Virus record (IMG/VR): IMGVR_UViG_3300035698_031449
Location: 1-24,863 of that record
Source: a virus
Direction: 5' to 3' (one strand)
Length of the DNA: 24,863 bases
The first letter of the stretch is position 1. Every line of letters begins with the position of its first letter. Of this stretch, positions 1 through 7,339 are shown in pieces. Under the pieces are notes generated by a model, which did not search any database, was not told where the DNA came from, and saw only the letters and a list, made by a program, of their open reading frames with translations. The position numbers and the translations under genes are program-made.

Positions 1-943
1 CATTATCACCTCGCTCTTCTATAGCATCAACGCAAGATTGGTACCAATGCCTATTCAGCAAAAGAACATCGTGATCTAAAAGCAACACCCAGCCATCTGA
101 TCTCTCCATTACCCTGTTGTATTCTCTGCCGAGATTACCATCAAGACAGTAAGGCACAATAATCTCTATATCCACCTTACTACTATTTGGCAGATAAGTC
201 AAGTTCTTTTTTATTCTTTCTGGATCAGCCATTCTTATCCATGCTCTTGTGACATTATCATCGAAAGCATCTATAATACTTCCTATATCTATACAGTGTA
301 TATCTATGCCTAAATCCCAAATCCTGCTGGCTATGGCCTTAGTTGCTGCACCGGCTGATGGGATAACTACATCGCATTTTCCGATATTCTTTTTTATTTC
401 TTCCCACCAATCATCGATTGTATAATAAGCATCAGCGCTTGGGACATTGATATAGAAATCTATATTCCCATAAAGACTCTCTGCTGCTTTTCTAGAAGCT
501 GCTCCAATGAACATTTTCTTTTTAGGCTTAATGTACTTGTTTAGGAAATTAACAAGAACTGAAGGGTTGAAAACGCTTAAATAGTGAAAAACAACAGGAT
601 TGTAAAAGAATCTCTCATTAGAAACTGCTACGGCTGATTTAGTCAAAGTATTCAGATAGTCACCGCTTTCAACAGAGCCTTCTATGAACATACCAGGAGC
701 CATGCCATCTTCTTTAGGATAGCCAAGGCTAGCTGCTTTCATAAACCTATCATCTCTTATAGAAAAAGATTTTCTAATCTCTGTCTGGATCTTAGGCGAG
801 GATCTATGTCTGCCGTTATACTCCCCTGCCATTAAGAACATGTCTCCATCGCCAAATCTTGTGTAGAACACCCTCTTGTTATCATCCAACATATTCGATA
901 ACTTATTTATGCTTTCTATCACAGAGGCGACTTTGAATGTCAT
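1..943 (-). CDS. Two-domain glycosyltransferase (GT-D fold + GT-A-like), partial
   Basis: The gene runs off the left edge, leaving 314 visible residues from an ATG at 943. Residues 1-235 resemble the GT-D (DUF1792) glycosyltransferase fold: an RFGDGD signature at 29-34, a GAASRKAAESL stretch near 147-157, and a 'GAATKAIASRIWDLGIDIHCIDIG' type ending at about 198-221, which matches the family's late G-x-x-x-K ... D-I-G region. After a short linker, residues 257-314 begin a second nucleotide-sugar-type domain: a beta strand IEIIVPY, then WVLLLDHDVLLL with a DxD-like DHD at 290-292, typical of GT-A enzymes. The start overlaps the stop of the connector gene by four bases (ATGA), so the two are translationally coupled. 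It probably transfers two sugars, or primes and extends a glycan on a virion component or surface polymer. The substrate cannot be told. Family assignment is by motif reading only. Confidence 0.72.
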   Translation of the reverse strand, partial: MTFKVASVIESINKLSNMLDDNKRVFYTRFGDGDMFLMAGEYNGRHRSSPKIQTEIRKSFSIRDDRFMKAASLGYPKEDGMAPGMFIEGSVESGDYLNTLTKSAVAVSNERFFYNPVVFHYLSVFNPSVLVNFLNKYIKPKKKMFIGAASRKAAESLYGNIDFYINVPSADAYYTIDDWWEEIKKNIGKCDVVIPSAGAATKAIASRIWDLGIDIHCIDIGSIIDAFDDNVTRAWIRMADPERIKKNLTYLPNSSKVDIEIIVPYCLDGNLGREYNRVMERSDGWVLLLDHDVLLLNRHWYQSCVDAIEERGDN

Positions 944-2103
944 ACAAGAACCTTTTTATATCGGTCAAGTATATCTTTGGCTTCTTTAGGTATTGGGCCT
1001 TTTTCAAAAATTGTCCTGAGACCAGTTGATCCACTAGCTCCAATATTATAGAAGTCGACGCCAAATACAGAGTTCTTTGCTTTTTCGAAAACGTGTTGGA
1101 TTATAATTTTTATAGCGAGTTTAAGATCTAGAGGCATATCAGCAGAAGCATAACCAGATGAATAGTCTACAAATACATTTCTGAATCCTTTTGGAAATCT
1201 CGTAGCAGCGACTAGCTGACCTCTGTCATAATCAACTTGTATATCTGAATCACCCTCATCAGGTAATGACAGATAAACTATTTTGCTATTTATACAGCTT
1301 TTCGCTGAATCTGTTATCATATCTGTAGACTTGAAAGAGCTATAAGTTGAACTAGATACAGTAGCAGACCAACTATTGCCTAAAGCATTAACAGCTGCTA
1401 CGACTGTTGCTATCGTAGCATATGTAGCAAAAAGGACTGTTTCATCTGCTGTACCGTCTAGGACTAATCTTAATCCAGTCGATTTTACAGACGCTGACGC
1501 TGAAGAACCAGTATTTGTATTCGTTATTTCTATAGCGTTGATTATGCCTACAGCTACTCTATCAACATTTATTACAGGATACTGAAGAAGATTAATTACC
1601 CTATAGCCTTTTCCGCTGTATCTCTCAAGAGTGTGAGTTGTTTCTTCAAATGTTCTTTTACAATAGCTGCTTATATACTCTTCCGTTTCAAGATGGATAG
1701 TGCTTGCTAAATCCGTTGGATCGCTAGCAGCGTTATTACTCGTTATCGTTTGGGCAGCAGCGTGATCTGCACTAAACCCTAATGTGAAACCTCCATCGCT
1801 ACCTGCGTGAGTATATGCTATAGTTTTTCCTACTGTAGCATCTAATGTGAATTTATAGGTTGTAGCTGAATAGGTTACGGCAAATGTTATTATGCTACCT
1901 GTTAATGTAGTGTCAGCATTCATAGCTGTTTCTAGCGCTGTAGCTAGCGTATCACCGTCATAAGTCCCATCAGAAATTGTTACAGTAGATGGCCCGCCTT
2001 CATCGCTGGTTAATACCATTTCATTATTACCGGCATTAATTTCGAAATATCCGGCATCGACTCCGATAAAGCTTAATACTTCAGAAGTAGATACAATCGT
2101 CAT
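940..2103 (-). CDS. Head-tail connector (gp6-like) with beta-rich insertions
   Basis: This 387-residue protein has a split connector core. A helix-rich segment at about 140-185 (YISSYCKRTFE ... INLLQYPVINVDRV) is the hallmark of HK97 gp6 / phiE125 gp8-like head completion proteins: a Y-x-x-x-Y-C-x-R-x-F start followed by an L-x-x-x-P-V turn. It resumes near residue 310 (VFVDYSSGYASADMPLDLK) and ends in the usual C-terminal helices. Family members are normally about 100-200 residues. Here residues 22-125 form an N-terminal Thr/Ser/Ala-rich beta domain (GTYDGDTLATAL ... TLGFSADHA) of a kind that recurs in phage structural proteins, and residues 200-285 form a second one. The protein should form the ring under the portal that closes the filled head. 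The ATG at 2103 follows a GGGGA ribosome site. Upstream lie a hairpin and a repeated 25-bp element. Confidence 0.75.
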   Translation of the reverse strand: MTIVSTSEVLSFIGVDAGYFEINAGNNEMVLTSDEGGPSTVTISDGTYDGDTLATALETAMNADTTLTGSIITFAVTYSATTYKFTLDATVGKTIAYTHAGSDGGFTLGFSADHAAAQTITSNNAASDPTDLASTIHLETEEYISSYCKRTFEETTHTLERYSGKGYRVINLLQYPVINVDRVAVGIINAIEITNTNTGSSASASVKSTGLRLVLDGTADETVLFATYATIATVVAAVNALGNSWSATVSSSTYSSFKSTDMITDSAKSCINSKIVYLSLPDEGDSDIQVDYDRGQLVAATRFPKGFRNVFVDYSSGYASADMPLDLKLAIKIIIQHVFEKAKNSVFGVDFYNIGASGSTGLRTIFEKGPIPKEAKDILDRYKKVLV

Positions 2104-2139
2104 TTATCTTCCCCTATCCCCTTATATCCGTCTAATCTC

Positions 2140-2164
2140 TATTGGCTAATGTAGGGCTATTACA
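2140..2164 (+). repeat. 25-bp intergenic repeat, copy A
   Basis: The sequence TATTGGCTAATGTAGGGCTA, continuing to TTACA, matches the element at 22816-22840 at 23 of 25 positions, in the same orientation. Both copies lie in short non-coding gaps. It may be a binding site or promoter element; its function is unknown. Confidence 0.6.
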
Positions 2165-2198
2165 ATTCGTTGATATTAGCACAAAAGCCTATCTTAAA

Positions 2199-2228
2199 GA
2201 ATGGCAACAGAATTACCCGTTGCCATTC
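2199..2228 (-). terminator. Hairpin after decoration-like gene
   Basis: A perfect 10-bp inverted repeat, GAATGGCAAC and GTTGCCATTC, encloses a 10-base loop. On the minus strand it lies about 25 bases after the stop of the 2252-2863 gene and is followed by TTTAAGATAGGCTTTT, a weak and interrupted T tract. It may be a partial terminator or an mRNA-stabilising hairpin that sets the high-copy virion gene apart from the connector gene downstream. Confidence 0.6.
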
Positions 2229-2251
2229 AGGTTTTAAAAGAACTAATATGC

Positions 2252-2863
2252 TTATAACCCTGTTGGTACTTCTTTCCAGGTCAACGCTAAATTCACGTTA
2301 ACACCTGCTGCTCCTAATGCACCCATTACGCAAGTCGTCCCAGGAGCAAATCCAAATGCGCCTTTGATATCACCAGAGATAACCTCAGCAGCTACAGTAT
2401 TGATTGCTGCCGTATTATGAAATAGTGGCCACGCAAGTACAGGAGCAAGGATTGTTGCTATACTGTAAGCAGGGCATGCGCCAGCAGTCAAGCCAGTACT
2501 GGCCGTCAATAATGTTTTTCCAGATAATGGAGCTGCAGTCACAGTCGTTGGTACAGTCAACTGAGTCCCAACTGCTAGAACAACACCGGTCATAGCAGCT
2601 GAAGTTGCGTAAACCTGAACACTCCATAAATAAGGAATAAGGTTGACACCACTACCAACTGGATTGTGAATAATTAATCCGATTGCTGATGTGGCGGTAT
2701 AAAGGGCAACTTCCATGTCTAGGGCGTTAGCGAAAAACATTTCACCGCCCTGCGTAGAATCCTGATAGTTGTTGCCACCAACGATAAGACCGCCAAGTTG
2801 ATCGGCTCTTAGTGGATTCGTTCCTGTCGATGCTGCAGTATTTCTTCCAATTTTTGCAAACAT
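2252..2863 (-). CDS. Putative virion structural/decoration protein
   Basis: A 203-residue protein rich in Ala, Thr, Val and Gly, with very few charged residues after residue 60, consistent with an all-beta capsid-surface or tail protein. Visible features include an N-terminal GGLIVGGNNYQDSTQGG segment and repeated T-x-T-x-T/AAG stretches. It has no signal peptide and no enzyme motif. It lies between two small virion-cluster genes and the head-tail connector on the minus strand, is preceded by an AGGAGG ribosome site, and is followed by a strong hairpin, all as expected for an abundant structural protein. No family was recognised with certainty. A head decoration protein or head fibre is the best guess from context and composition. 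Confidence 0.5.
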   Translation of the reverse strand: MFAKIGRNTAASTGTNPLRADQLGGLIVGGNNYQDSTQGGEMFFANALDMEVALYTATSAIGLIIHNPVGSGVNLIPYLWSVQVYATSAAMTGVVLAVGTQLTVPTTVTAAPLSGKTLLTASTGLTAGACPAYSIATILAPVLAWPLFHNTAAINTVAAEVISGDIKGAFGFAPGTTCVMGALGAAGVNVNLALTWKEVPTGL

Positions 2864-2893
2864 TTTACATCCTCCTTCTGATTCTAATTCTGA

Positions 2894-3097
2894 TTACGAT
2901 AACATTTCAGCTTGTTTGATTGCTCGCGCCATTCGCAGATCAATTGTCCACCCACCTGCAAAACGAACAAACTCGTTACCATTGTCAACGGCATGAAACA
3001 TTGTACCTGATGGATATTTATCAGAGTCTGTTAATTCGTCAAGATCTGCTAATACACCTTGGAAATTCTTGATAGTGAAAACTTGTTCAAGTGCCAT
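2894..3097 (-). CDS. Small virion-cluster protein, unknown
   Basis: A 67-residue protein with a strong ribosome site (AAGGAGGTGG) eight bases before the ATG. The middle reads YPSGTMFHAVDNGNEFVRFAGGW, a pattern (proline-glycine turn, short strand, Asp-Asn-Gly turn, strand, glycine-tryptophan end) often seen in small phage proteins next to head genes, which describe a two- or three-strand beta fold. The C-terminus is a short helix. It is co-directional with the neighbouring structural genes and sits between the 78-residue basic-tailed protein and the decoration-like protein. No function is assigned. The good ribosome site, coding-like composition and position support it as real. Confidence 0.6.
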   Translation of the reverse strand: MALEQVFTIKNFQGVLADLDELTDSDKYPSGTMFHAVDNGNEFVRFAGGWTIDLRMARAIKQAEMLS

Positions 3098-3118
3098 ACA
3101 AATCCACCTCCTTATGCC

Positions 3119-3355
3119 TTACTTCTTGCCTTTCCTTACAACCTTGGGCCTTTTAAGCTTATCTGGTTTCTCTGCCTTTTTAGGCTTTTCCGGTTGGTGT
3201 TTATTTTTAAGCTTGAGAGCATAAGCAGCTAGTCCTTCAAGCCTAACTATAACATGTGAAAAACGTGCTATTTCACCGTCAGCATATCTCTCAGCATCGT
3301 CTCTGATTTTATCAGCTATAGCAACCAGATCTTTAGTTTCCTGTACAATCGACAT
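3119..3355 (-). CDS. Small protein with helical body and basic Lys/Pro tail
   Basis: A 78-residue protein. The frame is open upstream to an ATG at 3379 inside the previous gene, but an AGGGGG ribosome site sits just before two adjacent ATGs at 3358 and 3355. The second has the better spacing and is used here. Residues 1-50 look like one or two amphipathic helices (ETKDLVAIADKIRDDAERYA). The last 27 residues are almost all Lys, Pro, Glu and Arg (KPKKAEKPDKLKRPKVV), a disordered basic tail that could bind nucleic acid or a charged capsid surface. It has no recognised family. Its place among virion genes suggests a minor structural or assembly role. Confidence 0.55.
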   Translation of the reverse strand: MSIVQETKDLVAIADKIRDDAERYADGEIARFSHVIVRLEGLAAYALKLKNKHQPEKPKKAEKPDKLKRPKVVRKGKK

Positions 3356-3365
3356 CATAATCCCC

Positions 3366-3755
3366 CTATTCAACTTCACCTATCTTGACTGCTGGGTTCC
3401 CTCCCCATATTTCACAGGATGGGACATCTTTCGTAACTATCGAGCCAGCAGCTATCACTGAATAATCACCTATATTCTTACAAGTATTCATTATCTGAGC
3501 ATTCACGCCTATGAATGTGTATTCCCCTATTCGCGTTGGCCAAGCAATCGGTTTAGGTAGCATGTATATCCATTTTTTCTTATTAAACCTATGCGTATGG
3601 GTATGGACATAAACACCTGAGCTTATTACAGCTTCCTCTCCAATTATCACCTTACTTCCAGTGACATCTATGAAAGGCCAAGGTTCTCTACCAACATGGG
3701 AATTAGCACCTTCAAAAACAACATCTTCTTTTTGACCTAAGAATGTCATTCTCAT
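3366..3755 (-). CDS. Left-handed beta-helix (hexapeptide) acyltransferase
   Basis: A 129-residue protein with the hexapeptide-repeat pattern of O-acetyltransferases of the maltose/NodL/WcaF type. It has successive I-G-x-x-x-x-I turns (VIIGEEAVISSGVYVHTHTH; IGEYTFIGVNAQIM; IGDYSVIAAGSIVTKDVP) and the closing WGGNPAVKIGE, which matches the family's G-x-P-A-k-x-I end. The catalytic His of the family probably lies in the HTHTHRF stretch. The expected reaction is transfer of an acetyl group from acetyl-CoA to a sugar or similar hydroxyl. It overlaps the upstream glycosyltransferase gene by one base (TAATG), so the two are coupled and probably act on the same glycan. The length is short for the family but covers the whole helix. 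Confidence 0.82.
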   Translation of the reverse strand: MRMTFLGQKEDVVFEGANSHVGREPWPFIDVTGSKVIIGEEAVISSGVYVHTHTHRFNKKKWIYMLPKPIAWPTRIGEYTFIGVNAQIMNTCKNIGDYSVIAAGSIVTKDVPSCEIWGGNPAVKIGEVE

Positions 3756-4513
3756 TATACTGTTTCCCTACCACGATAAATGCCTTTCTCATCTATAAGC
3801 CTTAGATCGACCGTCTTGCTTTCATCTGACGGTTTGTCTGCGAAGTCAGAAAATCTCTCAGAAAACGTATCATCTATAGCGAATGTGCTTAAATGCCTCA
3901 CCTTAATAGTCGTATCGACCCAACATTTAACGCCAGCTTCAGTCTTTAATGAAAGGCAAAATCTTGTGTCCATACACGGTATCCTACCCATAGTAGGCAG
4001 AGAATATGCTTCTTTGAACCAAGGCTTTTCAATAGCTAAAAGGCAATCGACTGGGAACATCAAAACGCCTGAGCCTATCATATCGATCTCTTGTAAATCG
4101 CCATCTTTTGGATCAATTACGTCTGCATCAGAGGCTTCTGGCCCTCTAAGTTTCCAAGCCATATGCTGAAAAGGCTTCATGTTCTGCTTCGGTATATGGC
4201 CTCTTGTTGGGACTAGCGCTGAAATAACATCACACCCATCTTCCTCAACCCTCGCTATCAATCTCGGTATCATATCTATTGGATGCAACTGATCTGAACC
4301 GATTATCAGTATGTGGGATGCACCAAACTCAATTGCCTGATCGCAAATATGGATATGACGTTTCGCTGGGCACCAACCACGTCCTTGAAAAACTTTTGAG
4401 CTAGCTGGCCGTTCAAGATTGACCAAATTCTGAGCAAACGGTGTCCATATGAACGGACTGTCCCATGGCCACCCAACAGCCAGCTTCTCAACTTTCCTTG
4501 TTACTTTAATCAT
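3755..4513 (-). CDS. GT-A-like glycosyltransferase
   Basis: A 252-residue protein resembling family-2-like GT-A glycosyltransferases of phages. It has a helix-strand HIHICDQAIEFGASHILIIG leading to a metal-binding-like SDQLHP (D74, H77), then a strand CDVISALVPTRG, an acceptor-side IGSGVLMFPVDCL, and a C-terminal MDTRFCLSLKTEAGVKCWVD ... VRHLS segment. The last corresponds to the catalytic acidic residue plus the His found at the end of the GT-A core. It lacks membrane segments and is probably cytoplasmic. A GGGG ribosome site precedes the ATG at 4513. Coupling to the acyltransferase gene and the presence of a second glycosyltransferase at 1-943 suggest joint synthesis of a modified glycan. 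Donor and acceptor are unknown. Confidence 0.75.
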   Translation of the reverse strand: MIKVTRKVEKLAVGWPWDSPFIWTPFAQNLVNLERPASSKVFQGRGWCPAKRHIHICDQAIEFGASHILIIGSDQLHPIDMIPRLIARVEEDGCDVISALVPTRGHIPKQNMKPFQHMAWKLRGPEASDADVIDPKDGDLQEIDMIGSGVLMFPVDCLLAIEKPWFKEAYSLPTMGRIPCMDTRFCLSLKTEAGVKCWVDTTIKVRHLSTFAIDDTFSERFSDFADKPSDESKTVDLRLIDEKGIYRGRETV

Positions 4514-4543
4514 TATAATAGCCCCTTTTTGTTAATATTTATA

Positions 4544-5491
4544 TTACGGTGCAAGCGTTACAATCGGATACTGATAAGCCTGTGTAGCAGCTCCGGCAGC
4601 TCTCACAGTACCAATCATTAAACTACCCCAGTCGTATAGATCACCAACCGTAGCAGCCAATGTGTAAGATAACAAGTTGTCGACAACTCCAGTTGAAGCG
4701 GAATTGAAATCAATTACCAGCCCTGCTGCTGCAACAGGCATAATTGTAACATTCTTTATGACCAGGTCTTCCATCAGAACAGCATTCTGATAAAAAACTG
4801 GACCATCGATATCGGTAGCTGCTGTAAAAGTCCCAAGTATGCCATCGATTAGCCAATCGTTAGAGCCACCTTCCCATACGATGATGCTATCTGGATTAGC
4901 AGCAGTCCCAACAATCGTCAAGTCCTTTAGCGTACCACGATGAGCAGTAGCAGCAACAGTGATACAGGTTAAATTTTTAGCGCCCATCTGAATCAGGCAA
5001 TTCTCCATGGTAAAATCGTGACCGCCAGCTGCTACACCAACATTTATAATAGCACCAGAACCACAAGTACCAGTAAGGATATTGATATTTTTGATAGTCA
5101 CATTAGCAACAGTTATATCGAAAGCATCTACTCCAGCGCCAGCATAAGTCGGCGTAAAGGAAGGTCGATTGGTTCCGTTGCCCATTCCGATGATAGATAC
5201 ACCAATTTTATTTACCGTAATTGCTGCGGTTGGTGCTTCAGCGTGACCAGGCATAAGAAAAATCATATCCCCGTTTGATGCGGTACAAGCCGCTAAAGCA
5301 GAAGTAAGGGTAAGGAATGGTGCGTCTGGATTTCTTCCGAATGAAGTTGTCGTACCACCTGTAGTTGTCGCGCCTGAGTCAACATAATAAATGTTCCCTG
5401 TGGTCAGCGTCTCATTCACAACAGTAAAGACGCCACCGCTCTGTTTACGAGAAAACAAAGCCGATCTCTGAGTTGAATCTGTTAATGCCAT
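4544..5491 (-). CDS. Right-handed beta-helix virion protein (tail-spike/decoration type)
   Basis: A 315-residue protein. An in-frame ATG lies further out at 5518, but the AAGGAG ribosome site eight bases before the ATG at 5491 fixes the start (MALTDST). The region after residue 30 reads IYYVDSG ... FGRNPDAPFLTLTSALAAC then GDMIFLMPGHAE, the usual entry to pectate-lyase-like right-handed beta-helix proteins of phages. It is followed by successive strand repeats (VSIIGMGNG, VTIKNINILTG, FTMENCLIQMG, GTLKDLTIVG). The C-terminus is Ala/Gly-rich. No obvious glycanase acid pair can be picked out by eye. It probably sits on the outside of the head or tail and binds or degrades surface polysaccharide, or serves as decoration. 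Its neighbours are glycan-related genes. Confidence 0.7.
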   Translation of the reverse strand: MALTDSTQRSALFSRKQSGGVFTVVNETLTTGNIYYVDSGATTTGGTTTSFGRNPDAPFLTLTSALAACTASNGDMIFLMPGHAEAPTAAITVNKIGVSIIGMGNGTNRPSFTPTYAGAGVDAFDITVANVTIKNINILTGTCGSGAIINVGVAAGGHDFTMENCLIQMGAKNLTCITVAATAHRGTLKDLTIVGTAANPDSIIVWEGGSNDWLIDGILGTFTAATDIDGPVFYQNAVLMEDLVIKNVTIMPVAAAGLVIDFNSASTGVVDNLLSYTLAATVGDLYDWGSLMIGTVRAAGAATQAYQYPIVTLAP

Positions 5492-5544
5492 TTTACATTC
5501 TCCTTTTGCAGGGTTCAAACCTGCTGTGAAAGGTGGCCCCTATT

Positions 5545-5766
5545 TTATACTCTCTTACTCCTAACGAGATCTTCAGTCTTAATCTCTTCAGGCTTATTAA
5601 AGGCTTCTTTCTGATTCTTAGTTAATACAGCAGACTTTCTATTTAAAAGGTTTTGAGCTGCATAACTATTAATTTTGACTACGGAACCTTTTGGGTGCCC
5701 TAGCCATTCTGATTTAAGTTTCACCTCAACAAATGTTACTTTCCCTGGTGTTTTTACGCTTATCAC
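5545..5766 (-). CDS. Small virion-cluster protein, unknown
   Basis: A 73-residue protein starting at a GTG (5766) behind an AAGGGGG ribosome site. The core, FVEVKLKSEWLGHPKGSVVKI followed by NSYAAQNLLNRKSAVL, has the 'K-G-x-x-V-x-V ... A-x-x-L-x-x-x-x-A' layout seen in many small phage proteins encoded near head genes: a short beta barrel-like entry and a helix that places a residue-number-like loop. The C-terminal 20 residues are charged. Function is unknown; a capsid-associated or assembly role is inferred from location only. Confidence 0.55.
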   Translation of the reverse strand: MISVKTPGKVTFVEVKLKSEWLGHPKGSVVKINSYAAQNLLNRKSAVLTKNQKEAFNKPEEIKTEDLVRSKRV

Positions 5767-5779
5767 GTTGCCCCCTTAA

Positions 5780-6646
5780 TTACAAATCATAACCAAAATG
5801 ATTCACTCTGCTAAATTTCTTAAAAGCCTCACCCCTTACGCTCTCTTCAGCTGTTGCTAAATGATGATAAGTCTCAACTGGAGTAAACAATGGTTTATCG
5901 TTCGTAAAATGAGAATAAGTAGGATCTCCATTCTGATAAGCCCATTCGATCCATTTTCTGTGGACAGTTGCTATAGCGTGATCAGGTTGCGATCTAATGA
6001 CGTCATTTCTGACAAACCACTTGTTGACCATTGTTTCAATATAAATCTGCTCTTCTGTTACTCCCCATTCAGTACTAGCGCCGATTCTTTTTTCATATTC
6101 AGTGCAAGCCCTTTTGAGAATGACAGATACGTCTTTTCCTAGATGTCTAGTCTCATTAACTTTTTCTCTGACTATCTTATAGCATTCAATGCCTTGCTCA
6201 AGTGAATGATTATAAAAATAACCGCCATAAAGGCCGTGAACATAAGATCTTACTTCGATACCACACTTACACGGTAAACCAAGACTTTTCTCAAGATCCA
6301 ATAATGAAAAAAGCCCCAAAAGGTTCTTTGGTCTAACAACTACTTTCCAACACTGCTGACAAGCACTAGGAACAAAAGCCCTGCCTTCTGGCATAGACAT
6401 GCTAAATAGATCAAATAATACAGTATGCCATCTAGAGCAGTCGAAAAAAGCATCATGGTTAACATGGTGCCAAGGAGTTTCTACTGGTACAGATGCTTGT
6501 GTGACACATATCTTCCCATCCTCATCCCTGACTTTATAACCACCAGTCCGAAGAAGTGGCAAGAATTTAGATATGATATCATTCTTAACAACTGAATCGT
6601 AATAACTTTCACTCACCGCTTCTTCTATCTCTCTTTCTTCAATCAT
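5780..6646 (-). CDS. Unknown Cys-rich protein in the virion operon
   Basis: A 288-residue protein I do not recognise. Residues 90-160 look the most conserved: a CxxC pair (C96, C99), a hydrophobic helix, then CKC (C126, C128) followed by GIEVRSYVHGLYGGYFYN. A second dense segment, VILKRACTEYEKRIGASTEW, lies near 176-195, and His-rich turns occur near 60-64 and 258-260. The four clustered Cys residues could hold zinc or another metal. There is no signal peptide, membrane segment or known catalytic motif. The gene follows a hairpin after the decoration-like gene and precedes the beta-helix and glycan genes. It may be an enzyme acting on the virion or its glycans, but that is inference from neighbours. 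Confidence 0.6.
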   Translation of the reverse strand: MIEEREIEEAVSESYYDSVVKNDIISKFLPLLRTGGYKVRDEDGKICVTQASVPVETPWHHVNHDAFFDCSRWHTVLFDLFSMSMPEGRAFVPSACQQCWKVVVRPKNLLGLFSLLDLEKSLGLPCKCGIEVRSYVHGLYGGYFYNHSLEQGIECYKIVREKVNETRHLGKDVSVILKRACTEYEKRIGASTEWGVTEEQIYIETMVNKWFVRNDVIRSQPDHAIATVHRKWIEWAYQNGDPTYSHFTNDKPLFTPVETYHHLATAEESVRGEAFKKFSRVNHFGYDL

Positions 6647-6667
6647 AATAAATTAGCCCCTTTGTTG

Positions 6668-6690
6668 TGAGCCCCCACTAGGAGGGCTCA
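6668..6690 (-). terminator. GC-rich hairpin after decoration-like gene
   Basis: On the minus strand TGAGCCCTCC and the matching GGGGGCTCA form a stem of nine pairs (one G-U) with a five-base loop, 11 bases after the stop of the 6702-7202 gene. No T run follows; the next bases carry the AAAGGGG ribosome site of the next gene. It is more likely an attenuator or 3' mRNA-stability hairpin than a full terminator. Confidence 0.5.
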
Positions 6691-6701
6691 ATATTAAACC
6701 C

Positions 6702-7202
6702 TTATACGTTTGCGTCAACTATCATCGGATCAGAAGCATATCTTGGAGCATGCAAAATTGCCGTAATGCCAAAAAGCGTAGCAGAGCTGATACCTGCAAA
6801 TGCCAATCCAACGCAATCGAAATCGCTTGTAGCATTGAGCGCTTTCCCATCGACTTCGAAAACATATGTTGCTGCGTTTGTAGAATCAACTACAACAGCA
6901 GAACTGGTACCAGAAGTTCTGGTCAAGATTGCGGTTGAGACACTAGCCTTATTAGACCAGTAATGCCCCAGCGCAAGCGCCGTGGTAGAAACTGACCCGC
7001 CAGCAACAGTTTTGGCCTGATGGACCTTTATAGTAGTGTCAGCCTCAGTCATAGCGCCACACTCAACAATGAATGTCACTTTAGAATAACCTTTCAGGCT
7101 GACCCAAGCTGCCTGTGAAGAAGCAGATATGCTACTATCGTTGCTTCTGGCAACTGGGGTCATGTACTGTGCTATTCCATAATTTTGTGCTATTGTCTGC
7201 AT
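6702..7202 (-). CDS. Putative head decoration / minor capsid protein
   Basis: A 166-residue, Ala/Ser/Thr-rich, mostly beta protein with a strong AGGAGGT ribosome site eight bases before the ATG. The layout is YSKVTFIVECGAMTEADTTIKV then a VHQAKTVAGG segment, a YVFEVDGKALNATSDFDCVGL segment, and a closing APRYASDPMIVDANV. This resembles a common class of phage structural proteins encoded right after the major capsid gene: a Gln-x-x-x-x-x-G-G turn, an Asp-Phe-Asp strand, and a final R-Y-A before P-x-x-x-D-A. Its position immediately downstream of the capsid gene and a following hairpin fit a high-copy virion protein. Head decoration is the favoured role; direct proof is lacking. Confidence 0.6.
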   Translation of the reverse strand: MQTIAQNYGIAQYMTPVARSNDSSISASSQAAWVSLKGYSKVTFIVECGAMTEADTTIKVHQAKTVAGGSVSTTALALGHYWSNKASVSTAILTRTSGTSSAVVVDSTNAATYVFEVDGKALNATSDFDCVGLAFAGISSATLFGITAILHAPRYASDPMIVDANV

Positions 7203-7339
7203 TTTTTCTTACCTCCTACTTATTGTTTGTGAAATGAACGATGAAACAAAGCGATATTTAAGTGCTCTTTTAAAATTTATTTTCATTACTTTATTCACCT
7301 TTATCAACGAATGCTTCATCGCTCACACTATAATGTTAT

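Noticed and set aside
5508-5524. GCAGG/CCTGC hairpin resembling a tRNA T-arm ahead of the beta-helix gene
   Set aside because: Only five pairs, and no acceptor, D or anticodon arm fits on either strand. It is at most a small leader hairpin.
7209-7319. A 36-codon open frame on the minus strand in the gap between the capsid and decoration-like genes
   Set aside because: It has only a weak ribosome site, no recognisable product, and ends inside the next gene's ribosome site. The gap is AT-rich and more likely a leader.
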